A stretch of 64,000 nt of DNA from Achromobacter sp. AONIH1 (GTDB taxonomy: Bacteria; Pseudomonadota; Gammaproteobacteria; Burkholderiales; Burkholderiaceae_B): positions 1,860,001-1,924,000 of the forward strand of contig NZ_CP026124.1 in the NCBI RefSeq assembly GCF_002902905.1. Reading direction: 5' to 3'. The translations under genes and the position numbers were made by a program. The notes under the pieces were generated by a model, which saw nothing but the letters and a program-made list of their open reading frames with translations, searched no databases and was not told the DNA's origin. This document shows, in pieces, positions 8,733 through 21,720 of this stretch. Position 1 is the stretch's first letter, and every line of letters begins with the position of its first letter.

Positions 8733-9054
8733 TTTGATGGCCGCCGTGATCGGCGTGCTGGGCGCGGCCGCCGCGGCGCAGGCGCAGACCACCGGATTGG
8801 ACCTGGCCAAGAGCAAGGCCTGTATGGCTTGCCACCAGGTCGAGGCCAAGCGCGTCGGTCCGCCTTTGAAGAGCGTGGCCGAGCGCTATGCCGGCCAGGG
8901 CGATGCCATGGTGGATTATCTGGCTGGCAAGATCCGGGGCGGCGGTCGCGGCGCCTGGGGAGCCGTGCCCATGCCGGCCCAGACGCAGGTCAGCGCCGAA
9001 GATGCGCGCCAGCTGGCCGAATGGATCTTGTCGCTGGCGCCCGCCAAGCAGTAG
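8716..9054 (+). CDS. Small class I cytochrome c
   Basis: 112 residues. A signal peptide of about 23 residues ends in A-Q-A, so the mature protein is a periplasmic monoheme cytochrome of about 88 residues. The heme motif is C36-M-A-C39-H40, and M86 in V-P-M-P-A-Q is the likely sixth ligand, as in cytochromes c551/c552. It overlaps the end of ilvD by 17 bases, so translational coupling is possible although no functional link is known. It probably carries electrons to a terminal oxidase or peroxidase. Confidence 0.92.
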   Translation: MHLKRSLMAAVIGVLGAAAAAQAQTTGLDLAKSKACMACHQVEAKRVGPPLKSVAERYAGQGDAMVDYLAGKIRGGGRGAWGAVPMPAQTQVSAEDARQLAEWILSLAPAKQ

Positions 9055-9132
9055 TCTCTATTCATCTATTCGCCCGGTCGTGTGACGGCCGGGCCGGGCG
9101 GTCTGCCCGTTTTTCCTATGGAAGGAGCCGTC

Positions 9133-9687
9133 ATGGCAGAACAAGCATCTCCTGGAAAGGAAGTCGCCGTCCTAGGTGGCGGTTGCTTTTGGTGCGTCGA
9201 GGCGGTACTGACCGACCTGCGCGGGGTTGTCAGCGTGCTGCCGGGCTATAGCGGCGGCCACGTTGACCAGCCATCCTATGAGCAGGTCTGCCGCAAGGAT
9301 ACCGGCCATATCGAAGTGGCACGCGTCGAATTCGATCCGGCAGTGCTGTCTTATGGCGATCTGCTGCGCGTCTTTTTTGCCACGCATGATCCCACCACGC
9401 CGGGTCGTCAGGGCAACGATGTCGGTCCGCAATACGAGTCCGCGATTTTCTGGCAGAACGAAACCCAGCGCGAACAGGCCCAGGCCGTCATCGCCGAGGT
9501 CGATGCGCAGAAAATCTATGATGCGCCCATCGTGACCAAGCTGTTGGCGCCGGCGACGTTCTGGCCGGCCGAGGACTACCATCGCAACTATTTTGAGCTG
9601 CATCCGGAACAGGGCTATTGCCAGTTCGTCATCGCGCCGAAGGTGGCGAAGTTCCGCAAGCAATTCCAGGATCGCCTGCAGCGCTGA
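9133..9687 (+). CDS. msrA: Peptide methionine sulfoxide reductase MsrA
   Basis: 184 residues. MsrA reduces methionine-S-sulfoxide. The active-site motif G-G-C-F-W-C is present, with catalytic C18 and C21, followed by the family blocks Y-S-G-G (about 39-42) and H-D-P-T-T-P-G-R-Q-G-N-D-V-G (about 82-95). The ATG at 9133 has GGAG about 8 bases upstream; in-frame ATGs at 9082 and 9118 would add a non-conserved extension. No signal peptide is seen, so the protein is cytoplasmic. Confidence 0.95.
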   Translation: MAEQASPGKEVAVLGGGCFWCVEAVLTDLRGVVSVLPGYSGGHVDQPSYEQVCRKDTGHIEVARVEFDPAVLSYGDLLRVFFATHDPTTPGRQGNDVGPQYESAIFWQNETQREQAQAVIAEVDAQKIYDAPIVTKLLAPATFWPAEDYHRNYFELHPEQGYCQFVIAPKVAKFRKQFQDRLQR

Positions 9688-9718
9688 GCCGATGGGCCCG
9701 CCGGTTCCGCATCCGGCG

Positions 9719-9748
9719 AAAAAAAACCTCGCCGCTTGGCGAGGTTTC
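9719..9748. terminator. Bidirectional terminator between msrA and hpd
   Basis: A 7-bp stem CCTCGCC/GGCGAGG (9727-9733 with 9738-9744) with a GCTT loop is flanked by eight As on the left and TTT on the right. The A run gives a strong U tract for the minus-strand hpd transcript; in the msrA direction the tract is short. Confidence 0.82.
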
Positions 9749-9800
9749 AAGGCCGGCGCTACCGCCCGAGCGGCGGCGCCGACAGGGGAAGAGCGGGTGC

Positions 9801-10913
9801 TTATTCCACCGTTTTCAGTACGCCGCGGCGCATCTGGTCCAGTTCGATCGATTCGAACAGGGCCTTGAAGTTGCCTTCGCCGAAGCCGTCGTTGCCCTTG
9901 CGCTGGATGATTTCGAAGAAGATCGGGCCGATCTGGTTCTCGGTGAAGATCTGCAGCAGCAGGCCGCCGCCGGGGGCGCCGTCGAGCAGGATGCGGTTCT
10001 TCTGCAGGCGTGACACGTCCTCGCCGTGGTTCGGCAGGCGGCGGTCCAGCAGTTCGTAGTAGGTCTCGGGCGTATCCAGGAACACCACGCCGTTCTGGCG
10101 CAGCGCTTCGACCGTGCCGTAGATATCGTCGGTCGCCATGGCGATATGCTGGATGCCTTCGCCGCGGTACAGGTCCAGGTACTCCTGGATCTGGCCCTTC
10201 TCGTCCGTGCCTTCCTCATTGATCGGAATGCGGATATTGCCGCACGGCGAGGTCATGGCCTTGGACTTCACGCCCGTGACCTTGCCTTCGATGTCGAAAT
10301 AGCGCACTTCGCGGAAGTTGAACAGGCGCTCGTAGAACTCCGACCATTCGGCCATGCGGCCCTTGTGCACGTTGTGCGTCAGGTGGTCCACCAGCGTCAG
10401 GCCCGCGCCGCGGTGGTTCAGGTCGGCCTGGGCGTTTTCTACGTCCAGCGGCACGAAGTCCACGTCATAGATGCTGATGTCGCCGATGCCCCCGTGGCCT
10501 TCCTTGCCGGCCCAACGGTCCACCAGGTAGATCAGCGAATCGCCGATGCCCTTGATGGCGGGAATGTTCAGCTCCATCGGGCCGCTGTGCGAGTCGAAGC
10601 CCCAGGCGCCCAGTTCCAGTGCGCGCTTGTAGGCCTTGGCGGCGTCCTGGACGCGGAATCCGATGGCACAGATCGACGGACCGTGCAGACGGGCGAAACG
10701 TTGCGCGAAAGAATCCGGCTCGGCATTGATCAGGAAGTTGACGCCGCCCTGGCGATACAGCGTCACGTCCTTGTGGCGGTGCTTGGCGATGGCCTTGAAG
10801 CCCAGCAGTTCAAACACCTTGCGCAGCGCGGCGGGGTCCGGCGCGGCATATTCAATGAACTCGAACCCGGCGGTGCCCATCGGGTTGTCCCAGGGTTGGA
10901 AAGCGCTGCTCAT
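9801..10913 (-). CDS. hpd: 4-hydroxyphenylpyruvate dioxygenase
   Basis: 370 residues. Hpd is a non-heme iron dioxygenase that converts 4-hydroxyphenylpyruvate to homogentisate in tyrosine and phenylalanine breakdown. The iron ligands are visible as H177 (D-H-L-T-H), H256 (I-Q-H-I-A-M) and E334 (F-F-E-I-I-Q-R-K-G). The start at M-S-S-A-F-Q-P-W was chosen because homology-like sequence begins there and GGGAGCAG lies just upstream; the open frame extends much further but is antisense to the Lrp-type gene. It is divergent from that regulator, which probably controls it. Confidence 0.96.
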   Translation of the reverse strand: MSSAFQPWDNPMGTAGFEFIEYAAPDPAALRKVFELLGFKAIAKHRHKDVTLYRQGGVNFLINAEPDSFAQRFARLHGPSICAIGFRVQDAAKAYKRALELGAWGFDSHSGPMELNIPAIKGIGDSLIYLVDRWAGKEGHGGIGDISIYDVDFVPLDVENAQADLNHRGAGLTLVDHLTHNVHKGRMAEWSEFYERLFNFREVRYFDIEGKVTGVKSKAMTSPCGNIRIPINEEGTDEKGQIQEYLDLYRGEGIQHIAMATDDIYGTVEALRQNGVVFLDTPETYYELLDRRLPNHGEDVSRLQKNRILLDGAPGGGLLLQIFTENQIGPIFFEIIQRKGNDGFGEGNFKALFESIELDQMRRGVLKTVE

Positions 10914-11028
10914 AAGTCTGCTCCCTTGCATCGTTTTGCGGACGACTTGTTCTTCAAGTCTAGGCTGGAGATTGTAGGTAGGAAAGGCAGGCAGACTATT
11001 GCAAACATGCTGCGAAAGGCAGTAGTCT

Positions 11029-11045
11029 CGGCAATTAAATTGCCG
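11029..11045. promoter_or_regulatory. Palindromic operator between hpd and the Lrp-type gene
   Basis: A perfect palindrome, CGGCAATT-A-AATTGCCG, lies 25 bases before the regulator start. A further dyad (AGACTA near 10993 and TAGTCT near 11022) lies beside it on the hpd side. The AT-rich core with GC arms fits an Lrp/AsnC-type site serving both divergent promoters. Confidence 0.55.
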
Positions 11046-11069
11046 TACTTGGAAATTTAAGGGTTGAAA

Positions 11070-11546
11070 ATGTCTGACAATGAACTGGATAGGACAGATA
11101 TCAGGATTCTTGCCGAGTTGCAGCGCGATGGCAGGCTCAGCAACCAGGAGCTGGCAGACCGCGTTTCCCTGTCGCCCAGCCCGTGCTTGCGCCGGGTTCG
11201 GCGCCTGGAGGAGAAGGGGTTCATCAAGAAATACGTCGCGCTGATCGACGCTGGCAAAGTTGGATTGGGCCTGCTGGCCTATGTGAACATCCGGCTCAAC
11301 AAGTACAGCGGGTCCAGTCACGCACCGATGAGCGACTTTGCCCGCGACGTGCAGCTCTGGCCCGAGGTGGTGGAGTGCTATGCCATGTCGGGGGACATGG
11401 ACTATCTGCTGCGTATCCAGGTGGCTGACCTGGCGCATTTCTCCCGATTCGCTATGGACACGCTGATGCGGCATCCCGCCGTGGTGGACATGCGTTCCTT
11501 CTTCGCGCTACAGCAGATCAAGGAGACAACGGAACTGCGCTTGTAG
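11070..11546 (+). CDS. Lrp/AsnC family transcriptional regulator
   Basis: 158 residues. The N-terminal winged helix-turn-helix covers about 5-65 (L-D-R-T-D-I-R-I-L onward, with [10 protein letters not shown] in the recognition helix), and the C-terminal RAM ligand-binding domain covers about 70-155 (S-G-D-M-D-Y-L-L). These regulators form octamers and respond to amino acids. Divergence from hpd suggests it senses an aromatic amino acid or a related metabolite. The ATG at 11070 follows AAGGG; a TTG two codons upstream is possible. Promoter palindromes are consistent with autoregulation. Confidence 0.92.
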   Translation: MSDNELDRTDIRILAELQRDGRLSNQELADRVSLSPSPCLRRVRRLEEKGFIKKYVALIDAGKVGLGLLAYVNIRLNKYSGSSHAPMSDFARDVQLWPEVVECYAMSGDMDYLLRIQVADLAHFSRFAMDTLMRHPAVVDMRSFFALQQIKETTELRL

Positions 11547-11670
11547 GTCGGGGAAGAGCCATTGGGGGACGGTTAGCTTCTTCAGGGAATGCGTCCCGAG
11601 CCGGTGCGCGCGGCCGGCCGGCTGGGTCAGGAATGCGCTTCCTTCTACATAGAGAGGCGCCATTCACTAT

Positions 11671-11690
11671 CTACCTATATATATAGGTAG
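11671..11690. repeat. Perfect 20-base AT-centred palindrome
   Basis: CTACCTATAT/ATATAGGTAG is perfectly self-complementary. It lies 125 bases after the Lrp-type stop codon and has no T run, so it is not an ordinary terminator. A second hairpin follows at 11703-11719. It may bind a dimeric protein or form a cruciform near the rRNA promoters. Confidence 0.5.
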
Positions 11691-11702
11691 GTACAGAGGG
11701 GG

Positions 11703-11719
11703 CTCTGGGCGACCCAGAG
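11703..11719. repeat. Short GC hairpin CTCTGGG-CGA-CCCAGAG
   Basis: A 7-bp perfect stem with a 3-base loop lies 13 bases after the palindrome at 11671-11690. There is no U tract on either side. With its neighbour it may act as an insulating or Rho-dependent end region for the Lrp-type transcript. Confidence 0.4.
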
Positions 11720-11833
11720 TAGGTAGTAGCAGCCTGTGATGCCGTTGGGCAGGGCGTTCGCGACAGATCCGCTGGTCAAATCAGGGATCGTTCCCCATAT
11801 TTTTCATGTTTCTGCAAAAAAGGTGTCATAGCG

Positions 11834-11863
11834 GCGACACAGATTCAAATTCCGTGCTATAGT
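11834..11863 (+). promoter_or_regulatory. rRNA operon promoter candidate 1
   Basis: -35-like GCGACA at 11834-11839 and -10 TATAGT at 11858-11863, 18-base spacer, followed by a GC-rich discriminator. It is the most distal of four sigma-70-like promoters before the 16S gene. Confidence 0.5.
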
Positions 11864-12028
11864 CTCGCTCCTTCGCAGTTCAAGCAGTTTTCTGAACCGC
11901 GAAGCCAAGCAGGACGCAACGGGTTGTTGGTTTTTCCAGCGATCTGCCGCAGCGGCAAACGAGGTCCTTCGGGGCGTTGAGCGCCAAGCGGTTATTGCAA
12001 GGTTCGGTGCAAATCAGGCAGAAGCCAG

Positions 12029-12057
12029 TTGCACAGACTGCAATAGTGTGTTATAGT
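12029..12057 (+). promoter_or_regulatory. rRNA operon promoter candidate 2
   Basis: -35 TTGCAC at 12029-12034 and -10 TATAGT at 12052-12057 with a 17-base spacer. It sits inside a unit of about 62 bases (12008-12069) that is repeated at 12233-12295. Confidence 0.65.
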
Positions 12058-12253
12058 TTTGGGCTTGGCTGGTGATGTTGATTCAGGGTTAACCCGGGTG
12101 GGCAGTCTGAACAAGATGGCAAGCCAACCGAGGTGTAGCCAACCTTCGATGCGATGCAAATTGAATCGAAGCTGCGGATAGGAAGTTTGAGCGAAAGCAC
12201 AGGCGACCAGAAAGCAGGGTTGCAAGATAGGATGCAAATTAGGCAAAAGCCGG

Positions 12254-12283
12254 TTGCATAATCTGCAAAAGTTGTGTTATAGT
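12254..12283 (+). promoter_or_regulatory. rRNA operon promoter candidate 3
   Basis: -35 TTGCAT at 12254-12259 and -10 TATAGT at 12278-12283, 18-base spacer. It is part of a near-copy of the promoter 2 unit, and both copies continue with the same G-G-G-C-T-T-G-G-C segment after the -10. Confidence 0.65.
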
Positions 12284-12425
12284 TTCGGGCTTGGCGGTTG
12301 CCGAAAGGTTAGGGAATACCCTGATGTTTCGATAGCTGCTAAGAGGGAGATCCGAAAGGGTTTTCCGGCGAGACCTGAAGGGGTCGCCGTCAAGTGGGTG
12401 AAGCGAAATTAAACGCGACGCTGAC

Positions 12426-12454
12426 TTGACAAGCGATAAAAACTTCTTCATAAT
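12426..12454 (+). promoter_or_regulatory. rRNA operon promoter candidate 4 (proximal)
   Basis: A perfect -35 TTGACA at 12426-12431 and -10 CATAAT at 12449-12454 with an optimal 17-base spacer. It has the best match to consensus of the four and is nearest the 16S gene, so it is probably a major start. Confidence 0.75.
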
Positions 12455-12572
12455 CTCGTTTCTCTGCTGCTGAGACAGCAGCGACGCGAAAGCGGGTTGA
12501 AAGACCTGATTCTTCGAAAGTCGCTGAAGTTAACGGCAGTTGAGGCGAAGTAGTACAGAATTTGGCAGTACC

Positions 12573-12583
12573 GCTCTTTAACA
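12573..12583 (+). promoter_or_regulatory. boxA antitermination site, leader
   Basis: GCTCTTTAACA matches the boxA element where Nus factors load to make rRNA transcription resistant to termination. A second copy precedes 23S. Confidence 0.75.
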
Positions 12584-12586
12584 ATT

Positions 12587-12622
12587 AAACAACCGATAAG
12601 TGTGGGCGCTTGATGCGAGTGC
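12587..12622 (+). other. 5' arm of the 16S processing stem
   Basis: This 36-base stretch is largely complementary to 14333-14368 beyond the 16S 3' end; the first 14 bases pair perfectly. The resulting stem flanks 16S and is the expected RNase III cleavage site that releases pre-16S. Confidence 0.75.
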
Positions 12623-12792
12623 GCAGTGATCGGGCCGGGTTTACCTGGTTTGATCGCAAGCACAAGAAATCAAGTGCTCACTAGAAGTGAAGTGCCTTAG
12701 ATGTCAAGTCTAAGAACATACCTCACTTCCTTTGAGTAGCGACGTATGACTCGGTTCTTCGGAACTAAGAAATACGAATTTATACAGAGATT

Positions 12793-14323
<1,531 letters not shown>

Positions 14324-14332
14324 CAGAGCTTA

Positions 14333-14368
14333 GTGCTCGTGTTAAGCGTCCACTCTTATCGGTTGTTT
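14333..14368 (+). other. 3' arm of the 16S processing stem
   Basis: Pairs with 12587-12622 to close a long stem around the 16S sequence, consistent with RNase III processing of the primary transcript. Confidence 0.75.
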
Positions 14369-14453
14369 GATATAGCTGGGATCGGTTGTGGGCTTGGGTA
14401 GAGGGATTCCTCCCTGTGTCCATGACTTCTGACTACTGATCCGAGAAGGTTTT

Positions 14454-14530
14454 GGGTCTGTAGCTCAGTCGGTTAGAGCACCGTCTTGATAAGGCGGGGG
14501 TCGTTGGTTCGAATCCAACCAGACCCACCA
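14454..14530 (+). tRNA. tRNA-Ile (GAT)
   Basis: 77 nt with an encoded CCA end. The acceptor stem GGGTCTG pairs with CAGACCC, the anticodon loop reads C-T-T-G-A-T-A-A-G with anticodon GAT, and the T loop is G-T-T-C-G-A-A-T-C. This is the usual first spacer tRNA of the operon. Confidence 0.98.
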
Positions 14531-14565
14531 GGTATTCGCAGGGCGCGGTAAGCGTCGTGGGATAT

Positions 14566-14641
14566 GGGGGTGTAGCTCAGCTGGGAGAGCGCCTGCTTTG
14601 CAAGCAGGATGTCATCGGTTCGATCCCGTTCACCTCCACCA
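14566..14641 (+). tRNA. tRNA-Ala (TGC)
   Basis: 76 nt with an encoded CCA end. The anticodon loop C-T-T-T-G-C-A-A-G carries anticodon TGC, and the T loop G-G-T-T-C-G-A-T-C-C is present. It lies 35 bases after tRNA-Ile. Confidence 0.98.
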
Positions 14642-14748
14642 CTGATTGACGAAGGTTGATCGCCTGGTGAGAAGTAGAGGCTAACTCATAGCGTCGTGTG
14701 CAGATTGCAGACGGTTTTATGAGTTAGGTTTTACCTGACAGCTATATT

Positions 14749-14760
14749 TGTTCTTTAACA
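14749..14760 (+). promoter_or_regulatory. boxA antitermination site before 23S
   Basis: TGTTCTTTAACA matches boxA and repeats the leader element in the 16S-23S spacer, the normal position for a second antitermination site. Confidence 0.75.
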
Positions 14761-14947
14761 ATCTGGAAGAAGCACAACAAAATGTGCTCATCGAGTAGTC
14801 AGCTTGGCTGATGAAGATGGGTACGGGTTGTGATTGCATTAATTTTGTTCCAAGTTCTCAAGACTGAAGTGAATAACTTCAGACTGCTTTGAAACTTATG
14901 AACGGCACAAACGCTAATACTCAGGTCCTATAGCCTACAGCGTTATA

Positions 14948-17828
<2,881 letters not shown>

Positions 17829-18021
17829 ATAACACTGATGGTTATGACCTGGTGTATAGCGTATACAAGTGTCGTTCAATACAAAATCTGGCTGCCCCGT
17901 CAGCAGCCAGCCAACATCGATTACAACCCGAGTGCGCGATCATCGAGAGAACTCTCTGATGCGCCTGTTGTGTTTCTTCCAAGATTGGAGCGCATGCCCT
18001 AGGCGCGCGCTCAACCGGTTA

Positions 18022-18137
18022 CGCCTGACGACCATAGCGAGTTGGTCCCACTCCTTCCCATCCCGAACAGGACAGTGAAACGACTTTGCGCCGATGATAG
18101 TGGACGGACGTCTGTGAAAGTAGGTCATCGTCAGGCT
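18022..18137 (+). rRNA. rrf: 5S ribosomal RNA
   Basis: About 116 nt. The terminal stem GCCTGACGA (18023-18031) pairs with TCGTCAGGC (18128-18136). Internal conserved blocks include C-C-C-A-T-C-C-C-G-A-A-C near 18058-18069. It is the last gene of the operon. Confidence 0.95.
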
Positions 18138-18148
18138 TTTATTGCTCA

Positions 18149-18186
18149 GAACCCCGCAGCTCACCGCTGCGGGGTTTTGTTTTTGT
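18149..18186 (+). terminator. rRNA operon terminator
   Basis: An 11-bp stem (18150-18160 with 18166-18176) has a 5-base loop and is followed by a T-rich tract to 18186. It lies 13 bases after 5S and is a strong intrinsic terminator. Confidence 0.93.
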
Positions 18187-18280
18187 GCGCACGCAAATGC
18201 TGTGGCGCCTCGAGGGCGGACAGACCAGCGCCAGGCACAGGCCCGCTACAGCCATGGCTCGCGCAAGACATGAACACAAG

Positions 18281-18313
18281 AAAGGCCCCGCGGCTCGCGC
18301 CGCGGGGCCTTTT
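18281..18313. terminator. Second GC-rich bidirectional terminator after the rRNA operon
   Basis: A 13-bp stem with arms AAAGGCCCCGCGG and CCGCGGGGCCTTT has a short loop and is flanked by A and T runs. It probably backs up the operon terminator or stops transcription from the opposite direction. Confidence 0.75.
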
Positions 18314-19188
18314 ACGTTGCATCGCTGTGCGCGCGAACCGGGCGCCTGCCATCGCGGCCGCATGCGGGTCGCCTGCTGGTGACCACACGCCCCGTCCGCG
18401 AGGCTCTGGCGGGAATGCGGGCCGCACCGGTCTATCCGGGATGCGGACGCTACAAGCGCCTCGGATTTGCAGAGAGGCTTTAACGCCAGCTACTTCCTCA
18501 GGATTGCTGCCCTTGAGCGGGGCAAGGTCTGCTTCTGACTACGGCACGGCATGCCCGGGCTGGCAGCCAGAAACGCGCTGATCCGTTCCACGGCCTGCCG
18601 CAAGATGGCAGGAAGTCCTCGCTCAGCCGACGCATCGGCACGCGATCGGCCGCATGCTGCCGTGCATCGTGCCGCTACTCTTCATGCCAATGCCAGCCAA
18701 AATGAGCCAGGAGTACGTAGAGACCGATGCGCTTCTAGCTCTGCGGCCGTCACAGCAGCTCGAAAAGCCGCTTCGACCACACTCTCGAATAGTCGCTTTT
18801 GCCCGCAAGCGGTCGCCCCGCCGATTGCGCGAGCTCTCGCGCCAGCATGTACGCTCTTGAGGGGGGCAGCTCGGAAACGCGCAAAGAATCGCGTTCCAGG
18901 TTCAGAGGCGCCGCTACTTGTGCTCGTCAAGCTGGTTGTCATCGTGACACGACATGCAGCAGTCATGCTTTCAGGGACAACAACAGGCAGGCCAACTCGA
19001 TTCCCGGTGCCGAGCTTGCATGGCAAGGTACGTTGGCCAGAAGTGCCGAGTGCCTAGTGCAAACGCCTGAGATCGATACGCAATGGCCCGGAAACCCGCG
19101 CCAATCCTCATTGTGCATAAATAACAACGCCCGTGGATGGGGGGTGTTTGTGCGGTAAGATTGATCGGAATCTATTCGTTGGAGCGTT
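18314..19188. other. Gene-poor region after the rRNA operon
   Basis: About 875 bases without a gene I can support. Several open frames of 60-170 codons exist on both strands, but they overlap each other, lack good ribosome-binding sites and resemble no family I know. A minus-strand stretch near 18,790-18,930 reads as protein-like sequence ending in a stop, so decayed coding sequence is possible. No IS ends or target duplications are seen. Confidence 0.5.
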
Positions 19189-19191
19189 ATC

Positions 19192-19557
19192 GTGAGTGAT
19201 ACCCAGACCCCCGTGCCCGGTACGAAACTGGACCTGCGCACGCTGACCTACGTGGCCTATGGCCTGTATGCGCTCGGCTTTCTCAGCAGCGGTTTTCTGG
19301 GCATTGCCACGCTGGCGTCCGTCGTGCTGATGTATCTGAAACGCGCCGACGTGGCTGGCACGTTCTACGCCGCACACTTCGACTGGTTGCTGCGCACGTT
19401 CTGGTGGGCGCTGCTGTGGATGGCGATCAGTGCGCTGGCCGTGTATATCTTCATCGGCTGGATCGGCCTGGCCGCGACGGTGGTCTGGGTCTTGTACCGC
19501 CTGATCAAGGGCCTGCTGGCGCTGCTGGAGGGCAACGCGCCGACGCATTACGCCTGA
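19192..19557 (+). CDS. DUF4870-like small membrane protein
   Basis: 121 residues with three hydrophobic segments (about 19-52, 63-92 and 94-112), the layout of DUF4870/Tic20-like membrane proteins. A short polar N-terminus precedes them. The function is unknown. The start is a GTG with GGAG nine bases upstream. It is the only clear gene between the rRNA operon and the SWIB gene, and a hairpin terminator follows it. Confidence 0.8.
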   Translation: MSDTQTPVPGTKLDLRTLTYVAYGLYALGFLSSGFLGIATLASVVLMYLKRADVAGTFYAAHFDWLLRTFWWALLWMAISALAVYIFIGWIGLAATVVWVLYRLIKGLLALLEGNAPTHYA

Positions 19558-19580
19558 TGCGGATTTGAGTCCATCAAATC

Positions 19581-19606
19581 AAGGCCGGCTATTGCCGGCC
19601 TTGTCA
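19581..19606 (+). terminator. Weak terminator after the DUF4870-like gene
   Basis: A 9-bp stem AAGGCCGGC/GCCGGCCTT (19581-19589 with 19594-19602) has a TATT loop, but the T tract is short and interrupted. Confidence 0.55.
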
Positions 19607-20085
19607 TTGGCGCCGCACCTGTGGAGCGCTGTGGGGCAGCACGAGCGCTGCGTCGCCTGTCACGGCGTTCCATCACATGGCGAGGCCTGGCACCTACGGC
19701 GCTGTGCGGGCAGCATGTCCGCACATGAAAGTCTGCATCCATCAGGAGCTCAGCATCGCGGATGCTGGCATCACGCGACCGTCGTAGTATCGCTGATTCA
19801 AGCACGGCGCCGCCTGCTCGGCATCGACATCGCAAATCTTGAGAGCCACGCGGAGAGTCAATATCGACGCGGGTTTCGAGCTAGTGGGGGGTTATCACGC
19901 GATCGGCAATGCCACGGATTTCATCCGTGTTAAACGCGAAAGGTGCTGGCTTGCTTGATTGCCCGTAGGGCTGGGATGCTGCCTGGCGATGAACCGCCGG
20001 CGCTGTGTGAGCGATGCGCCCGGACCAAAGCCTGGGCGTCGCAATGGCAAGAGGCAGGGACGTACGCCGTACGCCCTTAGCCTGC
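19607..20085. other. Intergenic region without a recognisable gene
   Basis: About 480 bases between a terminator and the SWIB stop codon. Open frames on either strand show no domain, membrane pattern or start signal that I trust. I see no repeat or RNA gene here. Confidence 0.5.
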
Positions 20086-20364
20086 TTACTTCAGATGTGC
20101 GTTGACCAGCTTGGTCAGTTCGAACATCGTGACCTGATCCTTGCCGAAGATCGGGCGCAGCTTGGCATCGGCGTTGATGTTGCGCTTGTTGCTGGCATCT
20201 TGCAGGTTGTGCTTCTTGATGTATTCCCAGATCTTCTTGGTGACCTCGGTACGCGGCACGGCTTCCGAACCGATGACAGCAGCCAGTTCGGCGCTCGGGG
20301 TCAGGGGCTTCATGAATGCAGCGTTCGGCTTGCGCGCGGTCGCGGGTTTGGAGGTTGTGGCCAT
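20086..20364 (-). CDS. SWIB/MDM2 domain-containing protein
   Basis: 92 residues. A short basic Lys/Ala-rich tail (about 1-20) is followed by a single SWIB domain (about 20-90), recognisable from L-T-P-S-A-E-L-A-A-V-I-G, the W-E-Y-I-K-K-H-N-L-Q-D helix and the F-G-K-D-Q-V-T-M-F-E-L-T-K end. SWIB is best known from eukaryotic chromatin remodellers; small stand-alone versions occur in chlamydiae and many betaproteobacteria, with unclear roles probably linked to DNA or chromatin. The start is preceded by AAGGAG on the minus strand. It is a single gene. Confidence 0.9.
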   Translation of the reverse strand: MATTSKPATARKPNAAFMKPLTPSAELAAVIGSEAVPRTEVTKKIWEYIKKHNLQDASNKRNINADAKLRPIFGKDQVTMFELTKLVNAHLK

Positions 20365-20512
20365 AATGCGGCGCTCCTTCTCTGGCTGTTGGAAAAATTG
20401 TCCTGCGGCCGGAGCATAACGTGTCTCTCCCGTAAAGACAAAGGCATTTATCCTCTGTAGCAACTAAAATATACAGACTGGTCCCACCTACCACATCATT
20501 GTGTAACCTCCT

Positions 20513-21706
20513 ATGTACGCAAGGTCTCCCCTGGAATCAATTCGGCTTTTTCATGACGAATTGACAGCGCTGCGGCGCGATTTGCACGCCCATCCCGAGC
20601 TGGGATTCGAGGAGGTGCGCACCTCGGGCATCGTGGCTGGCGCGCTGGAAGCGTTGGGCATCGAAGTGCATCGTGGCATCGGCAAGACCGGCGTGGTCGG
20701 CGTGATTCGCGGCAAGCGCTGCGACAGTGGACGCATGATCGGCTTGCGCGCCGACATGGATGCCTTGCCAATGACTGAAGACAACGAGTTCGGGCACAAG
20801 TCCACCAAGCCTGGCCTGATGCACGGTTGCGGCCATGACGGACACACGGCGATCCTGATCGGCGCGGCAAAGTACCTGGCGCAGACGCGCAACTTCGATG
20901 GCACCGCCGTGCTGATCTTCCAGCCCGCGGAGGAAGGCCGCGGCGGCGCGCGCGCCATGCTGGAAGACGGCTTGTTCGACACCTTTCCGTGCGATGCGAT
21001 CTATGCCCTGCACAACTGGCCTGGCCTGAAACCTGGCACGGTGGGTATCAATCCAGGCCCGATGATGGCGGCCGCAGATCGCTTCGAGATCCAGATCACG
21101 GGTCGTGGCGGACACGGCGCCCATCCCTATCAGACCATCGATCCCGTCACCATCGCCGGGCAGATCATCACCGCCTTGCAGACGATCGTGTCGCGCAATG
21201 TGAATCCGTTGGATTCGGCCGTCGTTTCCATCGGTTCCATGCAGGCCGGCCATCCCGGCGCCATGAGCGTGATTCCGCGCGAGGCGAAGCTGGTTGGCAC
21301 GGTCCGCACCTTCCGCAAATCAGTGCAGGAAATGGTCGAGACGCGCATGCGCGAATTGGTGACGGCGATCGCGGGCGCCTTCGGCGGCAGCGCCGAGCTC
21401 ATCTACGAACGTATCTATCCGGCGACCCTGAACACCCCGCAGCACGCCAACCTCGTCGCCGACATCGCGACCGAGATGATCGGCAAGGAAAACGTGGTTC
21501 GAGACCTGACGCCTTCCATGGGCTCGGAAGACTTCTCCTTCATGCTGCAGACCAAGCCCGGCGCGTATTTCCGGCTGGGGCAGGGCGGAGCGGATTCCGG
21601 CTGCGTGCTGCACAATTCCCATTTTGATTTCAACGATGCCGTCATTCCCTTGGGCAGTGCGATGTTCTGCGCGCTGGCCGAGCGGGGGATGCCCCTGGCG
21701 GATTAA
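20513..21706 (+). CDS. M20 family amidohydrolase (hippurate hydrolase-like)
   Basis: 397 residues. This is a two-metal peptidase/amidohydrolase of the M20D type (hippuricase, indole-acetyl-amino-acid hydrolase, carboxypeptidase). Metal-binding motifs are H-G-C-G-H-D (about 104-109) and the glutamate pair in P-A-E-E-G (E140, E141). A dimerisation domain lies at about 185-295, with G-G-H-G-A-H-P near 201-207. The likely reaction is hydrolysis of N-acyl amino acids; the specific substrate is unknown. It ends 14 bases before pyrC, so the two may share a transcript. A paralogue lies at 62,525-63,727. Confidence 0.92.
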   Translation: MYARSPLESIRLFHDELTALRRDLHAHPELGFEEVRTSGIVAGALEALGIEVHRGIGKTGVVGVIRGKRCDSGRMIGLRADMDALPMTEDNEFGHKSTKPGLMHGCGHDGHTAILIGAAKYLAQTRNFDGTAVLIFQPAEEGRGGARAMLEDGLFDTFPCDAIYALHNWPGLKPGTVGINPGPMMAAADRFEIQITGRGGHGAHPYQTIDPVTIAGQIITALQTIVSRNVNPLDSAVVSIGSMQAGHPGAMSVIPREAKLVGTVRTFRKSVQEMVETRMRELVTAIAGAFGGSAELIYERIYPATLNTPQHANLVADIATEMIGKENVVRDLTPSMGSEDFSFMLQTKPGAYFRLGQGGADSGCVLHNSHFDFNDAVIPLGSAMFCALAERGMPLAD

Positions 21707-21720
21707 GCAAGAAGCGACCC

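Noticed and set aside
18551..19057. A 168-codon open frame after the rRNA operon
   Set aside because: No recognisable domain, no convincing ribosome site, and competing frames overlap it; left as unexplained sequence.
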